From the NCBI RefSeq assembly GCF_900100625.1, contig NZ_FMTY01000005.1:124001-188000 (forward strand): a DNA stretch of 64,000 nucleotides, read 5' to 3'. The DNA comes from Flavobacterium saliperosum. Lineage in GTDB: Bacteria; Bacteroidota; Bacteroidia; Flavobacteriales; Flavobacteriaceae. The position numbers and the translations under genes are program-made. The notes beneath the pieces are model-generated. The model had not been told where the DNA came from and did no database searches. It saw only the letters and a program-made list of their open reading frames with translations. Within the stretch, counting starts at the first letter, position 1, and the number at the start of each line of letters is the position of its first letter. Shown in pieces: positions 42,555-51,363 of the stretch.

Positions 42555-45044
42555 TTATTCCCCGATCGCAATCAGGTTGGCCATCAATCGGAATGCTCCG
42601 GGAACCCCTTCCGGCAATTCTCTGAAGAAACTCAATCCGGTATAAATATAATGCCCTTTGCCGTATTTCGCTACCAACAAACCTCCGTTTTTATCGGTTT
42701 CGCCTTTATCGTGCGCCGAAAGTATCGGAGTGAATTCTTTTGCCCATTTGTTAGGATAATACAATCCTTGTTCCTGAATCCAGCATTCGAAATCCTTTTC
42801 GGTAATTTTATTCGGGAAGTTTAAAACCGCGTGTTTCGGCTCGAGGAACGTCACTTTGGCCGTTTCTTCGGTAACCCTGTCCTGGGATAATTTCAGCTCG
42901 TAAGGAGCAATGTCGTTGGTAACCAGTTTTCCAGCCGTATTGTACTGCACTATGATGGTTCCGCCGTTTTTTACATAATCAAACAGCACGTTTTGCTTGA
43001 ATTTCAAAGCGTCAACGGTGTTATAGGCGCGAATTCCAACTATAATCGCATCAAAATCCTTAATGTTTTCTGCGGTAATTTTTTCCGGAGAAAGCAGTGT
43101 TACGGTATAATCCATCTGGCGTAAACTCTCCGGCACTTCATCGCCGGCCCCCATAATGTAACCAATATTGCTGCCACGGGTTTCAATTTCAATCTTGTTG
43201 AATTTCGCCTCCGAAGGCAACAAAACCTGCTGCAACGGAATGTGTCCGTAATCTATCGTAACCAGTTTTTTATCAAAATGTACATTGTCGATTACCGCAA
43301 TGCTTTTCGCCACGGCTTCAGTAGGATAGGATGGAGGAATCACTTCAAAAGTTACGGTTTTTTCGCTTCCTTTTTGAGGTAATTCAAACGCGATTTTTTT
43401 AGGCCAGACTTTCCAATCGGCGGGCAAATCCAAAATAACATCGCCTTTGCAGTTGTCTTTTCCGGCTTTGATTTTTACGGAAATAAGGTGTTTTCGGTTG
43501 TTCGGGAATAATTCTACTTTGTTCAGAATTTCCGTAGTCACTTCCGGTAAAACGGCTAATGGTTGGTACATTTCGCCTTTAACCGGATCGTTGAATTTGT
43601 ACACGACTTTCTTATAAATATCAAAAGGAACATCGCAAATGGAAACTTTCCAGTGCAGTTGCAGCGGATCGGTTTCGGGTTTTCCAACGCTATTTTTATC
43701 GGTTACCGAAAATAAACCCAATGTTCCTTTTTCGTTTAACCAATACGGTGACGAAAATGGTGTGGATTCCGGTATTTTGACTTGCTTTTCGGTTTTGAAA
43801 GCGACGTTGTTTCCCAGTTTTTTATCTTCTGTAATCACCGTGTTCAAAAAATCTACAGATTCAATGGTTATGAATTCATTGCTACGGTTGGTCGCTTCGA
43901 GTTTTAAAGTGATTTCGCTGTCCGGATTGGTATTCTGTATTGAGGCAACCCCTTCCAGGTACAAACCGCAACAAGCCATAATGATGTTTTCAAGCTCTTG
44001 CTTTTTAAGGGTACGCCAGTGTTCGTCGTCTAATTTGCAGATTAATTTATAGGCTTCCACCAATTTAGGCAAATGGATTTCCGGGTTTTTAAAATTGAAA
44101 TTCTGTTGAACATCCATTAGGATTTTACCAATGGCTTCTCCGCCCTTAACTCGTGTCCAGGTCGTATTAATCCCATCAAAAAGGTTGGTCTTGTCTTTCG
44201 GAAAGTCGCCTTTTAAAAATTCCAGATATTCCAATTCGTTACCGCGCGTGCCGGTACTTCCAAAACCCTGGCATTGGTGCTGACTTCTGCTTAAAGCCGC
44301 AATTTCACCATTACTCTTCCCTTTCAGAGGATAATAAACACCGGTATTGATGCTGATTAAATTCGATTTATCGGCTTTTTTGAAATTCTCTTCACTGCCG
44401 TAAAACCACCACGAGGTATTGAAAAACAAGCGTTTCGGTTGCCAAACGGACGTTGTAGTTAACTGTTCGGGATACACGGTGGCATCGTTTGCTTTTTCAA
44501 AAGCTTCATAACTTAAAATTGCCGATGCGGTATGATGCCCGTGTGTGGTTCCCGGCGTTCGGTGATTGAAACGGTTGATGATTACATCCGGTTTGAATTT
44601 TCGGATGGTTAAAATAACGTCGTTCAGGATTTCTTCCTTGTTCCAGATTTCAAAGGTTTCTTCGGGTTCTTTGGAATACCCGAAATCGTTGGCACGGGAA
44701 AAAAACTGTTCGCCGCCATCGATTCTTCGAGCTGCTAAAAGCTCCTGAGTACGTAAAACGCCCAGCAATTCCTTAAGTTCCGTTCCAATCAGGTTTTGTC
44801 CGCCGTCGCCACGGGTTAACGATAAATAACCGGTACGGGCTTTGGTTTCATTGGCTAAATAGGAAATCAGTTTGGTATTTTCATCGTCAGGATGCGCAGC
44901 CACATAAAGTACGGAGCCTAAAAAGTTGAGTTTCTCAATCTGACTGTAAATGTCGGAGGTGCTTAATTTTTGCGGTTGTTGGGCAAAAACCGGTATAGAA
45001 ATGAAATATAAAAAGGCATAAAAAAGTAAGCTGTGCTTCTTCAT
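42555..45044 (-). CDS. Secreted PIG-L deacetylase with C-terminal ThuA-like region
   Basis: An 829-residue protein with a signal peptide (MKKHSLLFYAFLYFISIPVFAQ). The PIG-L N-deacetylase domain is at about 30-300, with the zinc/catalytic motif AAHPDDENTKL and THGHHTASAIL. Beta-sandwich stretches follow, and a C-terminal Rossmann/ThuA-like segment (about 640-829) includes FDAIIVGIRAYN and KNGGTIIVQYNTAG. It probably removes N-acetyl groups from a sugar or glycolipid. The gene stands alone with a -7 motif at 45067. Confidence 0.82.
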   Translation of the reverse strand: MKKHSLLFYAFLYFISIPVFAQQPQKLSTSDIYSQIEKLNFLGSVLYVAAHPDDENTKLISYLANETKARTGYLSLTRGDGGQNLIGTELKELLGVLRTQELLAARRIDGGEQFFSRANDFGYSKEPEETFEIWNKEEILNDVILTIRKFKPDVIINRFNHRTPGTTHGHHTASAILSYEAFEKANDATVYPEQLTTTSVWQPKRLFFNTSWWFYGSEENFKKADKSNLISINTGVYYPLKGKSNGEIAALSRSQHQCQGFGSTGTRGNELEYLEFLKGDFPKDKTNLFDGINTTWTRVKGGEAIGKILMDVQQNFNFKNPEIHLPKLVEAYKLICKLDDEHWRTLKKQELENIIMACCGLYLEGVASIQNTNPDSEITLKLEATNRSNEFITIESVDFLNTVITEDKKLGNNVAFKTEKQVKIPESTPFSSPYWLNEKGTLGLFSVTDKNSVGKPETDPLQLHWKVSICDVPFDIYKKVVYKFNDPVKGEMYQPLAVLPEVTTEILNKVELFPNNRKHLISVKIKAGKDNCKGDVILDLPADWKVWPKKIAFELPQKGSEKTVTFEVIPPSYPTEAVAKSIAVIDNVHFDKKLVTIDYGHIPLQQVLLPSEAKFNKIEIETRGSNIGYIMGAGDEVPESLRQMDYTVTLLSPEKITAENIKDFDAIIVGIRAYNTVDALKFKQNVLFDYVKNGGTIIVQYNTAGKLVTNDIAPYELKLSQDRVTEETAKVTFLEPKHAVLNFPNKITEKDFECWIQEQGLYYPNKWAKEFTPILSAHDKGETDKNGGLLVAKYGKGHYIYTGLSFFRELPEGVPGAFRLMANLIAIGE

Positions 45045-45066
45045 AATGTAATGTTATTCTTGTTTT

Positions 45067-45074
45067 CAAATATA
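45067..45074 (-). promoter_or_regulatory. -7 promoter motif of the PIG-L gene
   Basis: TATATTTG on the minus strand matches TAnnTTTG, 23 bases before the ATG. Confidence 0.5.
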
Positions 45075-45202
45075 ATGAAATAGGTGGTGAGAACTATTTA
45101 TTTAACATAGAACCCATAGCAAAATAACATTTTTTTGGCAATGAATCGAAAAAGTGGGTTCCCAACGACTTAGGGCAAACAATACCTTTACCGGAAGTAA
45201 CT

Positions 45203-45238
45203 AAAAAAGGCAAAGACTGTATAGCCTCTGCCTTTTTT
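45203..45238. terminator. Terminator of the Gly/Arg-tail gene
   Basis: AAAAAAGGCA pairs with TGCCTTTTTT around a 16-base loop containing a short secondary stem, downstream of the gene on the minus strand. Confidence 0.7.
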
Positions 45239-45256
45239 CCAAATTATTTGTGTGAA

Positions 45257-45901
45257 TTAACCTCTTCTTCCGTTGCCGTTATCACCACCATTTCCTCTTC
45301 CGTTTCCGCGACCGTTTCCGTTTCCGCGGTCATTTCCCCTTTCACGGCCTTTGTCGTTTCCTCTCACATTTGCGTTGTCCCTTGAACCTCTGTATTCGTT
45401 TCTGTAATCATTGTTACTTCTTCTTTCGCTACGGTTATCGTTTTGATTTCTGTAGTAATCTCTTCTGTTATCGTCATCGCGGTCTCTTCTGTAACCGTCT
45501 CTCGGTCCATTATAAACAACCTGTGGTCTCGGGCCAATCGTTCTTTGCGCAGGTCCTCTGTACCCATGTTTGTATTTTACTTTGTGGTGTTTGTAATAAA
45601 TGTATGGGTTTGGACCGTAATCGTGTAAGCATACCTTATAGGCTCCATATAAATCATAATGTCTGTAACGGTAAGGCAAATAAGCCGCTCTGATCCATCC
45701 GCCACCATCAAAATAAATAAACATTGCAGATGGGATATCATAATAAACCTCAATGTCCGGGATGTAATAATAGCGTGTTTCGGCATAACCCACAGGACCC
45801 CAAACCGGAGGTGTTCCAATATTCACATTCACGTTAACCTGTGCCTGAGTGCTCAGCGTCATCAGCAATAATCCTGCGAATAAAAATTTGATAGTTTTCA
45901 T
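45257..45901 (-). CDS. Secreted protein with Gly/Arg-rich tail, paralog of the next gene
   Basis: From the ATG at 45901 the protein has 214 residues. A signal peptide (MKTIKFLFAGLLLMTLSTQA) is followed by QVNVNVNIGTPPVWGPVGYA and a Tyr-rich domain (about 40-125) with YYYIPDIEVYYDIPSAMFIY. The tail (about 128-214) is low complexity, made of Arg, Asn, Asp and Gly with repeated RGNGRGN-type units. The next gene at 46118 shares the first ~120 residues but has a Gly/Lys-rich tail. The Arg/Gly composition suggests nucleic acid or polyanion binding outside the cytoplasm. The family is known only as hypothetical in this group. Confidence 0.7.
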   Translation of the reverse strand: MKTIKFLFAGLLLMTLSTQAQVNVNVNIGTPPVWGPVGYAETRYYYIPDIEVYYDIPSAMFIYFDGGGWIRAAYLPYRYRHYDLYGAYKVCLHDYGPNPYIYYKHHKVKYKHGYRGPAQRTIGPRPQVVYNGPRDGYRRDRDDDNRRDYYRNQNDNRSERRSNNDYRNEYRGSRDNANVRGNDKGRERGNDRGNGNGRGNGRGNGGDNGNGRRG

Positions 45902-46062
45902 AATCGTATATTTTAATTTAACCAATATTCGTTTGATGTTTGACTATTTCCAACTTCCGTGCCAAAATAATATTTTTTCGGAAAAAGAAGTGGTGTCAAG
46001 CAATTGAAATAGTGGTTAAATAGCTGTATTTCAATAAAATAGAAAATGTTGTTTTTTGCCTA

Positions 46063-46100
46063 AAAAAATAAAGCAAGGGTATTAGCCTTGCTTGGTTTTT
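46063..46100 (-). terminator. Terminator of the Gly/Lys-tail gene
   Basis: AAGCAAGG pairs with CCTTGCTT around 7 bases and is followed on the minus strand by a U-rich stretch. Confidence 0.75.
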
Positions 46101-46117
46101 TATATTTAAAAGTGATT

Positions 46118-46651
46118 TTATTTTCCTTTACCGTTTCCTTTTCCGTTGCCGTGACCTTTTCCGCCTCCATCATTACCTTTTTTTCCACCATGGGAATTAT
46201 CATTGAAATGTATTGCGTTTCCGGATTTTGCATTCCCTTTTTTATAATGCCCGGAATGATTTCCGTTGTCGTTTTTCATTTTAAAAGGCTTCTGCTTGTG
46301 ATTCTTATATCCTTTTGGAAACTTCGCTTTGTGCATTTTATAATAACGATACGGATTATCGCCTCTGAAATTCAGCACAACTTTATAACCGTTGTATAAA
46401 TCAAAATGCGAATACCTGCTTGGTAATGTCCTTGCGTGAATCCATCCGCGCGGCCCCATATAAACAAACATTCCCGAATTTATGTCGTAATAACTTTCAA
46501 TATCCGGAATGTAGTAATAGCGGGCTTCTGCATACCCAACAGGTCCCCAAACCGGAGGTGTGCCAATGTTTACATTCACATTCACCTGTGCGGTGGCGAA
46601 TAACGAAAAGGATAAAATGAAACCGAGTAAGGCTAATTTGATTGTTTTCAT
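46118..46651 (-). CDS. Secreted protein with Gly/Lys-rich tail, paralog of the previous gene
   Basis: A 177-residue protein with signal peptide MKTIKLALLGFILSFSLFAT. The shared domain (VNVNVNIGTPPVWGPVGYAE, YYYIPDIESYYDINSGMFVY) runs to about residue 115. The tail is rich in Lys, Gly, Asn and His (GGKGHGNGKGNGKGK at the end). Same orientation and shared sequence indicate a tandem duplication; the tails have diverged from Lys to Arg, keeping positive charge. Separate terminators suggest separate transcription. Confidence 0.7.
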   Translation of the reverse strand: MKTIKLALLGFILSFSLFATAQVNVNVNIGTPPVWGPVGYAEARYYYIPDIESYYDINSGMFVYMGPRGWIHARTLPSRYSHFDLYNGYKVVLNFRGDNPYRYYKMHKAKFPKGYKNHKQKPFKMKNDNGNHSGHYKKGNAKSGNAIHFNDNSHGGKKGNDGGGKGHGNGKGNGKGK

Positions 46652-46729
46652 AGGATTTGGTTTTAAAAATGAGTTGCGTTAGTTGTATTTAAACGTAAAA
46701 TATTTTCAAAAGATAATGAAAAAACTGTA

Positions 46730-47257
46730 TTAATCCATGAACTCTCTTTCGTCGTTGTATTGTTTAATAATCGTGATCCCTTTTTGAATCAGGAGATTGT
46801 TGGGATAGGTAACGCGTTCGCCGCTTTTGGTTTTCAGGAGCGCATGAAAAGCAGTGATGTCCATGATTTCGCCCTCAACGGGAAAGTCTTTATCGTGAAT
46901 TAAGATAACATCGCCAATTTTAAAAGGAAAATTAAAGAAGAGGATGATTCCTGCAGTAATGTTACTTAGAATCGACCATTGTGCAAACATGGCCACACCA
47001 ATAATGGCCGAAATAGAAGAAGCAAACACAATAATGTGAGTGGTTCGGATTCCCCAAATCGTAAATAAAACAATGGCTGTTAGGATATTGACCAGCACAT
47101 TGATGTATTTTATCACAAGATTTGTCCGATGTTCAATCGAATCGGAAACTTTTGCAAAGCGTCGCACAATTTTAGCCAAAAAAAAGCGTACCGACAAAAA
47201 CAATAGCAGCGTTATTAACGTAGCTACAATTTCAATATAAAACTGATGATTCAACAT
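46730..47257 (-). CDS. Small MscS-type mechanosensitive channel protein
   Basis: A 175-residue inner-membrane protein with three helices and the MscS beta domain: AQWSILSNITAGIILFFNFP, IGDVILIHDKDFPVEGEIMD and YPNNLLIQKGI. It lacks the C-terminal vestibule domain of full MscS and is typical of the short family members. It probably opens under osmotic stretch. It is the last gene of the long operon, 10 bases behind maf. Confidence 0.8.
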   Translation of the reverse strand: MLNHQFYIEIVATLITLLLFLSVRFFLAKIVRRFAKVSDSIEHRTNLVIKYINVLVNILTAIVLFTIWGIRTTHIIVFASSISAIIGVAMFAQWSILSNITAGIILFFNFPFKIGDVILIHDKDFPVEGEIMDITAFHALLKTKSGERVTYPNNLLIQKGITIIKQYNDEREFMD

Positions 47258-47267
47258 TTCATTTACT

Positions 47268-47855
47268 TTACTTTACAAATGTAAGCAAATGTTGATAAAC
47301 TTTATCAACCGGAAGTCCGACAACATTGGCATAGGATCCGTCAATTCTTGCAATGGCCACGAGTCCGATCCATTCCTGAATTCCGTAGGAACCTGCTTTG
47401 TCAAACGGTTTGTAATTGTCTAAATAATAAGTGATTGCTTCTTCGGTGAGTGGGTTGAAAGTGACTTTCGTGACTTCGTAAAAAGTATCGGTTTTAGTAT
47501 TGGTTCTAATACAAACCGAGGTAATGACTTCATGCGTTTTTCCCGAAAGCGATTGGAGCATTTTAAAAGCATCCTCATAATTTTTCGGTTTGCCCAACGC
47601 TTTGTTTTCGTGCCAGACAATCGTGTCGCTGGTAACCAAAATATCGTTATCCGAAAGTTCTCCCACAAATACATTGGCTTTCAGTTCGGCCAGATAATTC
47701 GTGATTTCTTCCGCTTTTAAATCTTCGGAATAGATTTCTTCCACTTCTTTTAAGCGAATTTCGAAATCCAGATCCAAATCTTTGAAGAACTGTTGGCGTC
47801 TGGGTGAACCCGAAGCCAGAATAATGTTGTATTGTTTTAGTTTTTCCCTAAGCAT
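47268..47855 (-). CDS. maf: Maf-type nucleotide pyrophosphatase
   Basis: A 195-residue cytoplasmic enzyme with the Maf motifs LASGSPRRQQF (residues 14-24), VTSDTIVWHENKALGKPKN and FDKAGSYGIQEW. It hydrolyses dTTP, UTP or modified nucleotides to monophosphates and was linked to septum formation. The last 8 bases of the UbiA gene overlap its start. Confidence 0.9.
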   Translation of the reverse strand: MLREKLKQYNIILASGSPRRQQFFKDLDLDFEIRLKEVEEIYSEDLKAEEITNYLAELKANVFVGELSDNDILVTSDTIVWHENKALGKPKNYEDAFKMLQSLSGKTHEVITSVCIRTNTKTDTFYEVTKVTFNPLTEEAITYYLDNYKPFDKAGSYGIQEWIGLVAIARIDGSYANVVGLPVDKVYQHLLTFVK

Positions 47856-48771
47856 TGACTTTCATGTTTATTGTGATCACTACGATGGAAAGTATTCCGA
47901 AAAGTAATACCAGTTTTAAAATCAGACTCAGATGACTGAAGTCCTTTTTCGATTTGGCATTCCAGATTTTAATCAGGAAATAGAGTAGTGGCGCCAATAC
48001 AAAAAGCAACATATAATACATTACCCATTGCAATTCCAACAGGTTATTGTTTACATATAAAACCAATAAGATTACGGGAACAAACGCCAATCCAAATACA
48101 ATTTTTGCGGTTCTGTCTTTTCCTAAAAGGATGGGAAGTGTATTCATGCCTGAATTGTAATCGCCGTCCATATCTTCAATGTCTTTTACGATTTCACGAA
48201 TAAAATTGATGATGAAAGCAAATAGGGCATAATCCAAAAGAATACTGAAAAGCATGGCCATCTGGAGTTGGTTGCCGTCATACGTCGCCGGATACAAATC
48301 GAAAATCCCAACGATGATTACGCTGAAGGATAGCAGCAAGGCAACAATGATATTTCCGATTAAAAGGTTTTGTTTCAGACTTGTAGCGTACATGTATAAA
48401 GTTCCCGCAACGACAATAAAAACCGCAGAAAACATCGGTTTCTGAATGATATTGGACAAATAAAACCCAATTCCAACGCCAAGAATATTCAATGCTACGT
48501 AAATGTTATACGCCATTCCTTCCGAAATGTGTTTGCCTACAATCACATTTTTGGGCTTACTGAATGCATCCGTTTCCTGATCCATAATATTGTTAATCAC
48601 GTAACCTCCCGCGGCAATGGAAATCGTTGCAAGTACCAATAAGATAAATTGCCAATCCGCTAATGCAGTAAAGACTTCTTTTTGGTTTTTAAAAAATACG
48701 AAATGAAAAACAAGCTGCATCAAAGCTAGCATCAATAAGTTTTGGTAACGGATCAGTTTAAAAAATTTCAT
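47848..48771 (-). CDS. UbiA-family prenyltransferase (GGGP synthase-like partner)
   Basis: From the ATG at 48771 (MKFFKLIRYQNLLMLAL) it has 307 residues and about eight helices. The first Asp-rich motif is NNIMDQETDAFSKPKN, and the second is DIEDMDGDYNSGMNTLP. Flavobacterial members are annotated as geranylgeranylglycerol-phosphate geranylgeranyltransferase or as unspecified UbiA. The substrate here is not certain. Its end overlaps maf by 8 bases. Confidence 0.82.
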   Translation of the reverse strand: MKFFKLIRYQNLLMLALMQLVFHFVFFKNQKEVFTALADWQFILLVLATISIAAGGYVINNIMDQETDAFSKPKNVIVGKHISEGMAYNIYVALNILGVGIGFYLSNIIQKPMFSAVFIVVAGTLYMYATSLKQNLLIGNIIVALLLSFSVIIVGIFDLYPATYDGNQLQMAMLFSILLDYALFAFIINFIREIVKDIEDMDGDYNSGMNTLPILLGKDRTAKIVFGLAFVPVILLVLYVNNNLLELQWVMYYMLLFVLAPLLYFLIKIWNAKSKKDFSHLSLILKLVLLFGILSIVVITINMKVNA

Positions 48772-48809
48772 TCGTTGTATAGCTGTTTTTAATGTTTTGG
48801 AAATAGTAA

Positions 48810-49337
48810 TTAATCGTACTTGGCGTCGAAATGTTTCATCCACTTGCCCTGAACTTTCATAACCTGTTCAATCACATCACGAACGGCACCTTTCCCTCCG
48901 TTTTTGTGCGAAATATAATTGCTGATTGTTTTAATTTCAGGAGAAGCGTCTTGCGGACAAGTGGGTAATCCCACTAATTGCATTACGTGATAATCCGGAA
49001 TGTCGTCACCCATGTACAAAACCTGCTCGGGTTTGATGTTATACACATCGGTGAACTCTTTAAAAGTTTCCACCTTATTAGGAACCCCTAAGTGAATATC
49101 AGTAATACCTAAGTTTCGTAATCGAATACGAACACCTTCGTTACTTCCTCCGGAAATGATGCAAACCGTATAACCGTTTTCTACCGCCGCTTTCATCGCA
49201 TAGCCGTCGCGAATGTTCATTTCACGCAGCATTTCTCCGGTTGGGGTTATGTGTACGGTTCCGTCGGTAAGTACGCCATCAACGTCAAAAATAAACGTGG
49301 TGATGTCGTTCATGATCTCTTTATAACTTTTAGCCAT
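48810..49337 (-). CDS. KdsC-like HAD phosphatase
   Basis: A 175-residue cytoplasmic HAD phosphatase without cap domain. Motif I is FIFDVDGVLTDGTVHI, motif II/III regions are CIISGGSNEGV, and motif IV is MGDDIPDYHVM. It matches 3-deoxy-D-manno-octulosonate 8-phosphate phosphatase, a step in the Kdo sugar pathway for lipopolysaccharide. Its start overlaps the DUF2520 gene end by 8 bases, and UbiA lies 38 bases further on. Confidence 0.85.
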   Translation of the reverse strand: MAKSYKEIMNDITTFIFDVDGVLTDGTVHITPTGEMLREMNIRDGYAMKAAVENGYTVCIISGGSNEGVRIRLRNLGITDIHLGVPNKVETFKEFTDVYNIKPEQVLYMGDDIPDYHVMQLVGLPTCPQDASPEIKTISNYISHKNGGKGAVRDVIEQVMKVQGKWMKHFDAKYD

Positions 49338-50085
49338 TGTATTTTTGTATGGATTGGGTTAACAATCGGTAAATTGTTTTTTTATGCTCATCGTCTAAGA
49401 AAGACATATGTTTTTCTATTGTTTTCTGGTCGTTGCGTTTCGCGGGACCGGTTTGTGCTTCCAAAGGGGAAAGCGTTTTGATTTTATCGGCAGTTTCCTG
49501 AATTAACGGCATCAGAATTTCGAAAGGCACATTATTCTCATCACAGATTTCCTTACCCAGATGATACAGATGATTCACGAAGTTACATGAAAACACGGCG
49601 GCCACATGCAAGCTTTGGCGTTGATTGGAACTGATTTTGAAAACTTTATCCGAAATGGTTTTTGCAACCGATTCCAATACAGCATAATCCGATTCATTTT
49701 CAGTTTCCAAACAGATTGGAACTGCTTTGAAATCGATTGCTTTTGATTTTGAAAAGGTCTGCAAAGGATAAAAAACACCTTTACGGTTTTTAGCATTTAT
49801 AGCTTCCAATCCGACGCTTCCTGAGGTATGAACCACCAATTGGTTTTCAAAAGGGAGCTGATTGGACACTTCGGCAATGGCATCATCCGTAACCGAAATA
49901 ATGGTAATGTCGGCTGTTTTTAAATCGGAATAGTGTGTTACAATCTTGTCATCGGAAATCAGATGATTTATGCTTTCCCGTTTGCGCGAAAAAACCTGTT
50001 GCAACATGATATTTTCCGTTTGTTGAAAAACCGAAATCAAATGCTGTGCAACATTTCCTGAACCGATGATGTTAATTGTGATCAT
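49330..50085 (-). CDS. Rossmann-fold DUF2520 protein
   Basis: A 251-residue cytoplasmic protein. The NAD(P)-binding N-terminus is NIIGSGNVAQHLISVF, with VVHTSGSVGLEAINA. The C-terminal DUF2520 half is helical (VAAVFSCNFVNHLYHLGKEI). The family resembles ketopantoate or 6-phosphogluconate dehydrogenases, but its substrate is unknown. It lies 7 bases behind tpiA. Confidence 0.85.
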   Translation of the reverse strand: MITINIIGSGNVAQHLISVFQQTENIMLQQVFSRKRESINHLISDDKIVTHYSDLKTADITIISVTDDAIAEVSNQLPFENQLVVHTSGSVGLEAINAKNRKGVFYPLQTFSKSKAIDFKAVPICLETENESDYAVLESVAKTISDKVFKISSNQRQSLHVAAVFSCNFVNHLYHLGKEICDENNVPFEILMPLIQETADKIKTLSPLEAQTGPAKRNDQKTIEKHMSFLDDEHKKTIYRLLTQSIQKYNG

Positions 50086-50092
50086 TGTCGTT

Positions 50093-50848
50093 TTATGCTA
50101 CTGAAGCTACAATTGCTACAAAATCTTCCGCTTTTAATGCTGCACCACCAATCAATCCACCATCCACATCGGGTTTGGAGAAAATTTCCTGAGCATTGTC
50201 CGGTTTTACACTTCCACCGTAAAGAATGGAAACGTTTTCGGCTACAGGGCTTCCGTAATGGTGTTGGATGGTTTCACGGATAAATTTGTGCATTTCCTGC
50301 GCTTGTTCCGGTGAAGCAGTTTCTCCGGTTCCGATAGCCCAAACGGGTTCGTAAGCCAAAACGATGTTTACCCATGCATTGGCTTCCAGATGAAACAATC
50401 CGTCGCGTAACTGGTTTTCAACCACATTGAAGTGTTGTTTGTCCTGACGGTCTTTCAATTCTTCTCCGATGCAGAAAATCACACGCATTTCGTGTTTTAA
50501 AGCGGTATCAACCTTATTGGCTAAAAGCGCATCATTTTCTTTGAAATAAGCACGTCTTTCGGAATGTCCTAAAATAACGTTTTGTACTCCGATGGAAGTA
50601 AGCATGTCTGCCGAAACTTCTCCTGTAAACGCACCGCCTTCCGCCTGATGCATGTTCTGAGCGGCCACACCAATGTTGGTATGTTCCAGAATATGAATCG
50701 CTTGTGATAAATTCACAAAGGAAGGGGCTACGATAACTTCCACTTCTTTTCCTGACGGAAGTTGGTTTAAAATATCAGACAGTAACTGAGTGGTTTCTGC
50801 TGCATTTACATTCATTTTCCAGTTGCCTGCTACTATAGTATGTCTCAT
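50093..50848 (-). CDS. tpiA: Triosephosphate isomerase
   Basis: A 251-residue glycolytic enzyme interconverting dihydroxyacetone phosphate and glyceraldehyde-3-phosphate. AGNWKMN contains the catalytic Lys11, GHSERR the histidine, YEPVWAIGTG the catalytic glutamate and NVSILYGGSVKPDNA the phosphate-binding loop. Its ATG overlaps the TlpA stop by one base, so the two are translationally coupled. Confidence 0.96.
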   Translation of the reverse strand: MRHTIVAGNWKMNVNAAETTQLLSDILNQLPSGKEVEVIVAPSFVNLSQAIHILEHTNIGVAAQNMHQAEGGAFTGEVSADMLTSIGVQNVILGHSERRAYFKENDALLANKVDTALKHEMRVIFCIGEELKDRQDKQHFNVVENQLRDGLFHLEANAWVNIVLAYEPVWAIGTGETASPEQAQEMHKFIRETIQHHYGSPVAENVSILYGGSVKPDNAQEIFSKPDVDGGLIGGAALKAEDFVAIVASVA

Positions 50849-51357
50849 TATTTTAATGTTTTTAGTGTCTCAATCAGTTTGGTGTCATCGGCTTCAATCG
50901 CTCTGAAAAGTGCAATTTTACCTTTTTTGTCAATTACCATGTAACGCGGAATCCAGTTCAGATCAATCGATTTTCCGAAGACGCCCTTCATACCGTCCGT
51001 GGCCATGTAGTGTTCGCCAACCACTTCATATTTTTCAATGCCTTTTTTCCAGGCTTCCGGCGTTTTGTCCATCGAAACGAACAGATAAGTAACATCAGGA
51101 AATTGGGTTTGCAACGCTTTTACTTTCGGCATGCCTTTAATACAGTCGGAACACCAAGAGGCCCAAACGTCAATTACGATGGTTTTTCCTTTGTATTTTT
51201 TCAGAATATCCTTAAAAGCAATTGAACTTCCGTCTAAAGCAACCATTTTGTTTTCCAACGCTTCTTTTTTGAAAGCTTTGTCGTCCTGTCTGTTGGTATA
51301 GGAATAAATCACAAAGGCAGCGAGTGCAAAAACAGCTAATAGAAGTATTTTTTTCAT
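50848..51357 (-). CDS. TlpA-type thioredoxin-like protein
   Basis: From the ATG at 51357 (MKKILLLAVFALAAFVIYSY) it has 169 residues, with an N-terminal helix acting as signal anchor. The thioredoxin fold has the active site VWASWCSDCIKGMP (Cys-Ser-Asp-Cys) and VSMDKTPEAWKKGIE. It is probably periplasmic and takes part in disulfide reduction. It lies 6 bases behind the BT_3928-type gene. Confidence 0.88.
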   Translation of the reverse strand: MKKILLLAVFALAAFVIYSYTNRQDDKAFKKEALENKMVALDGSSIAFKDILKKYKGKTIVIDVWASWCSDCIKGMPKVKALQTQFPDVTYLFVSMDKTPEAWKKGIEKYEVVGEHYMATDGMKGVFGKSIDLNWIPRYMVIDKKGKIALFRAIEADDTKLIETLKTLK

Positions 51358-51363
51358 AATCAA

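Noticed and set aside
42378-42824. Plus-strand frame through the REP-like element
   Set aside because: It covers the repeat and then the PIG-L gene in antisense; no independent support.
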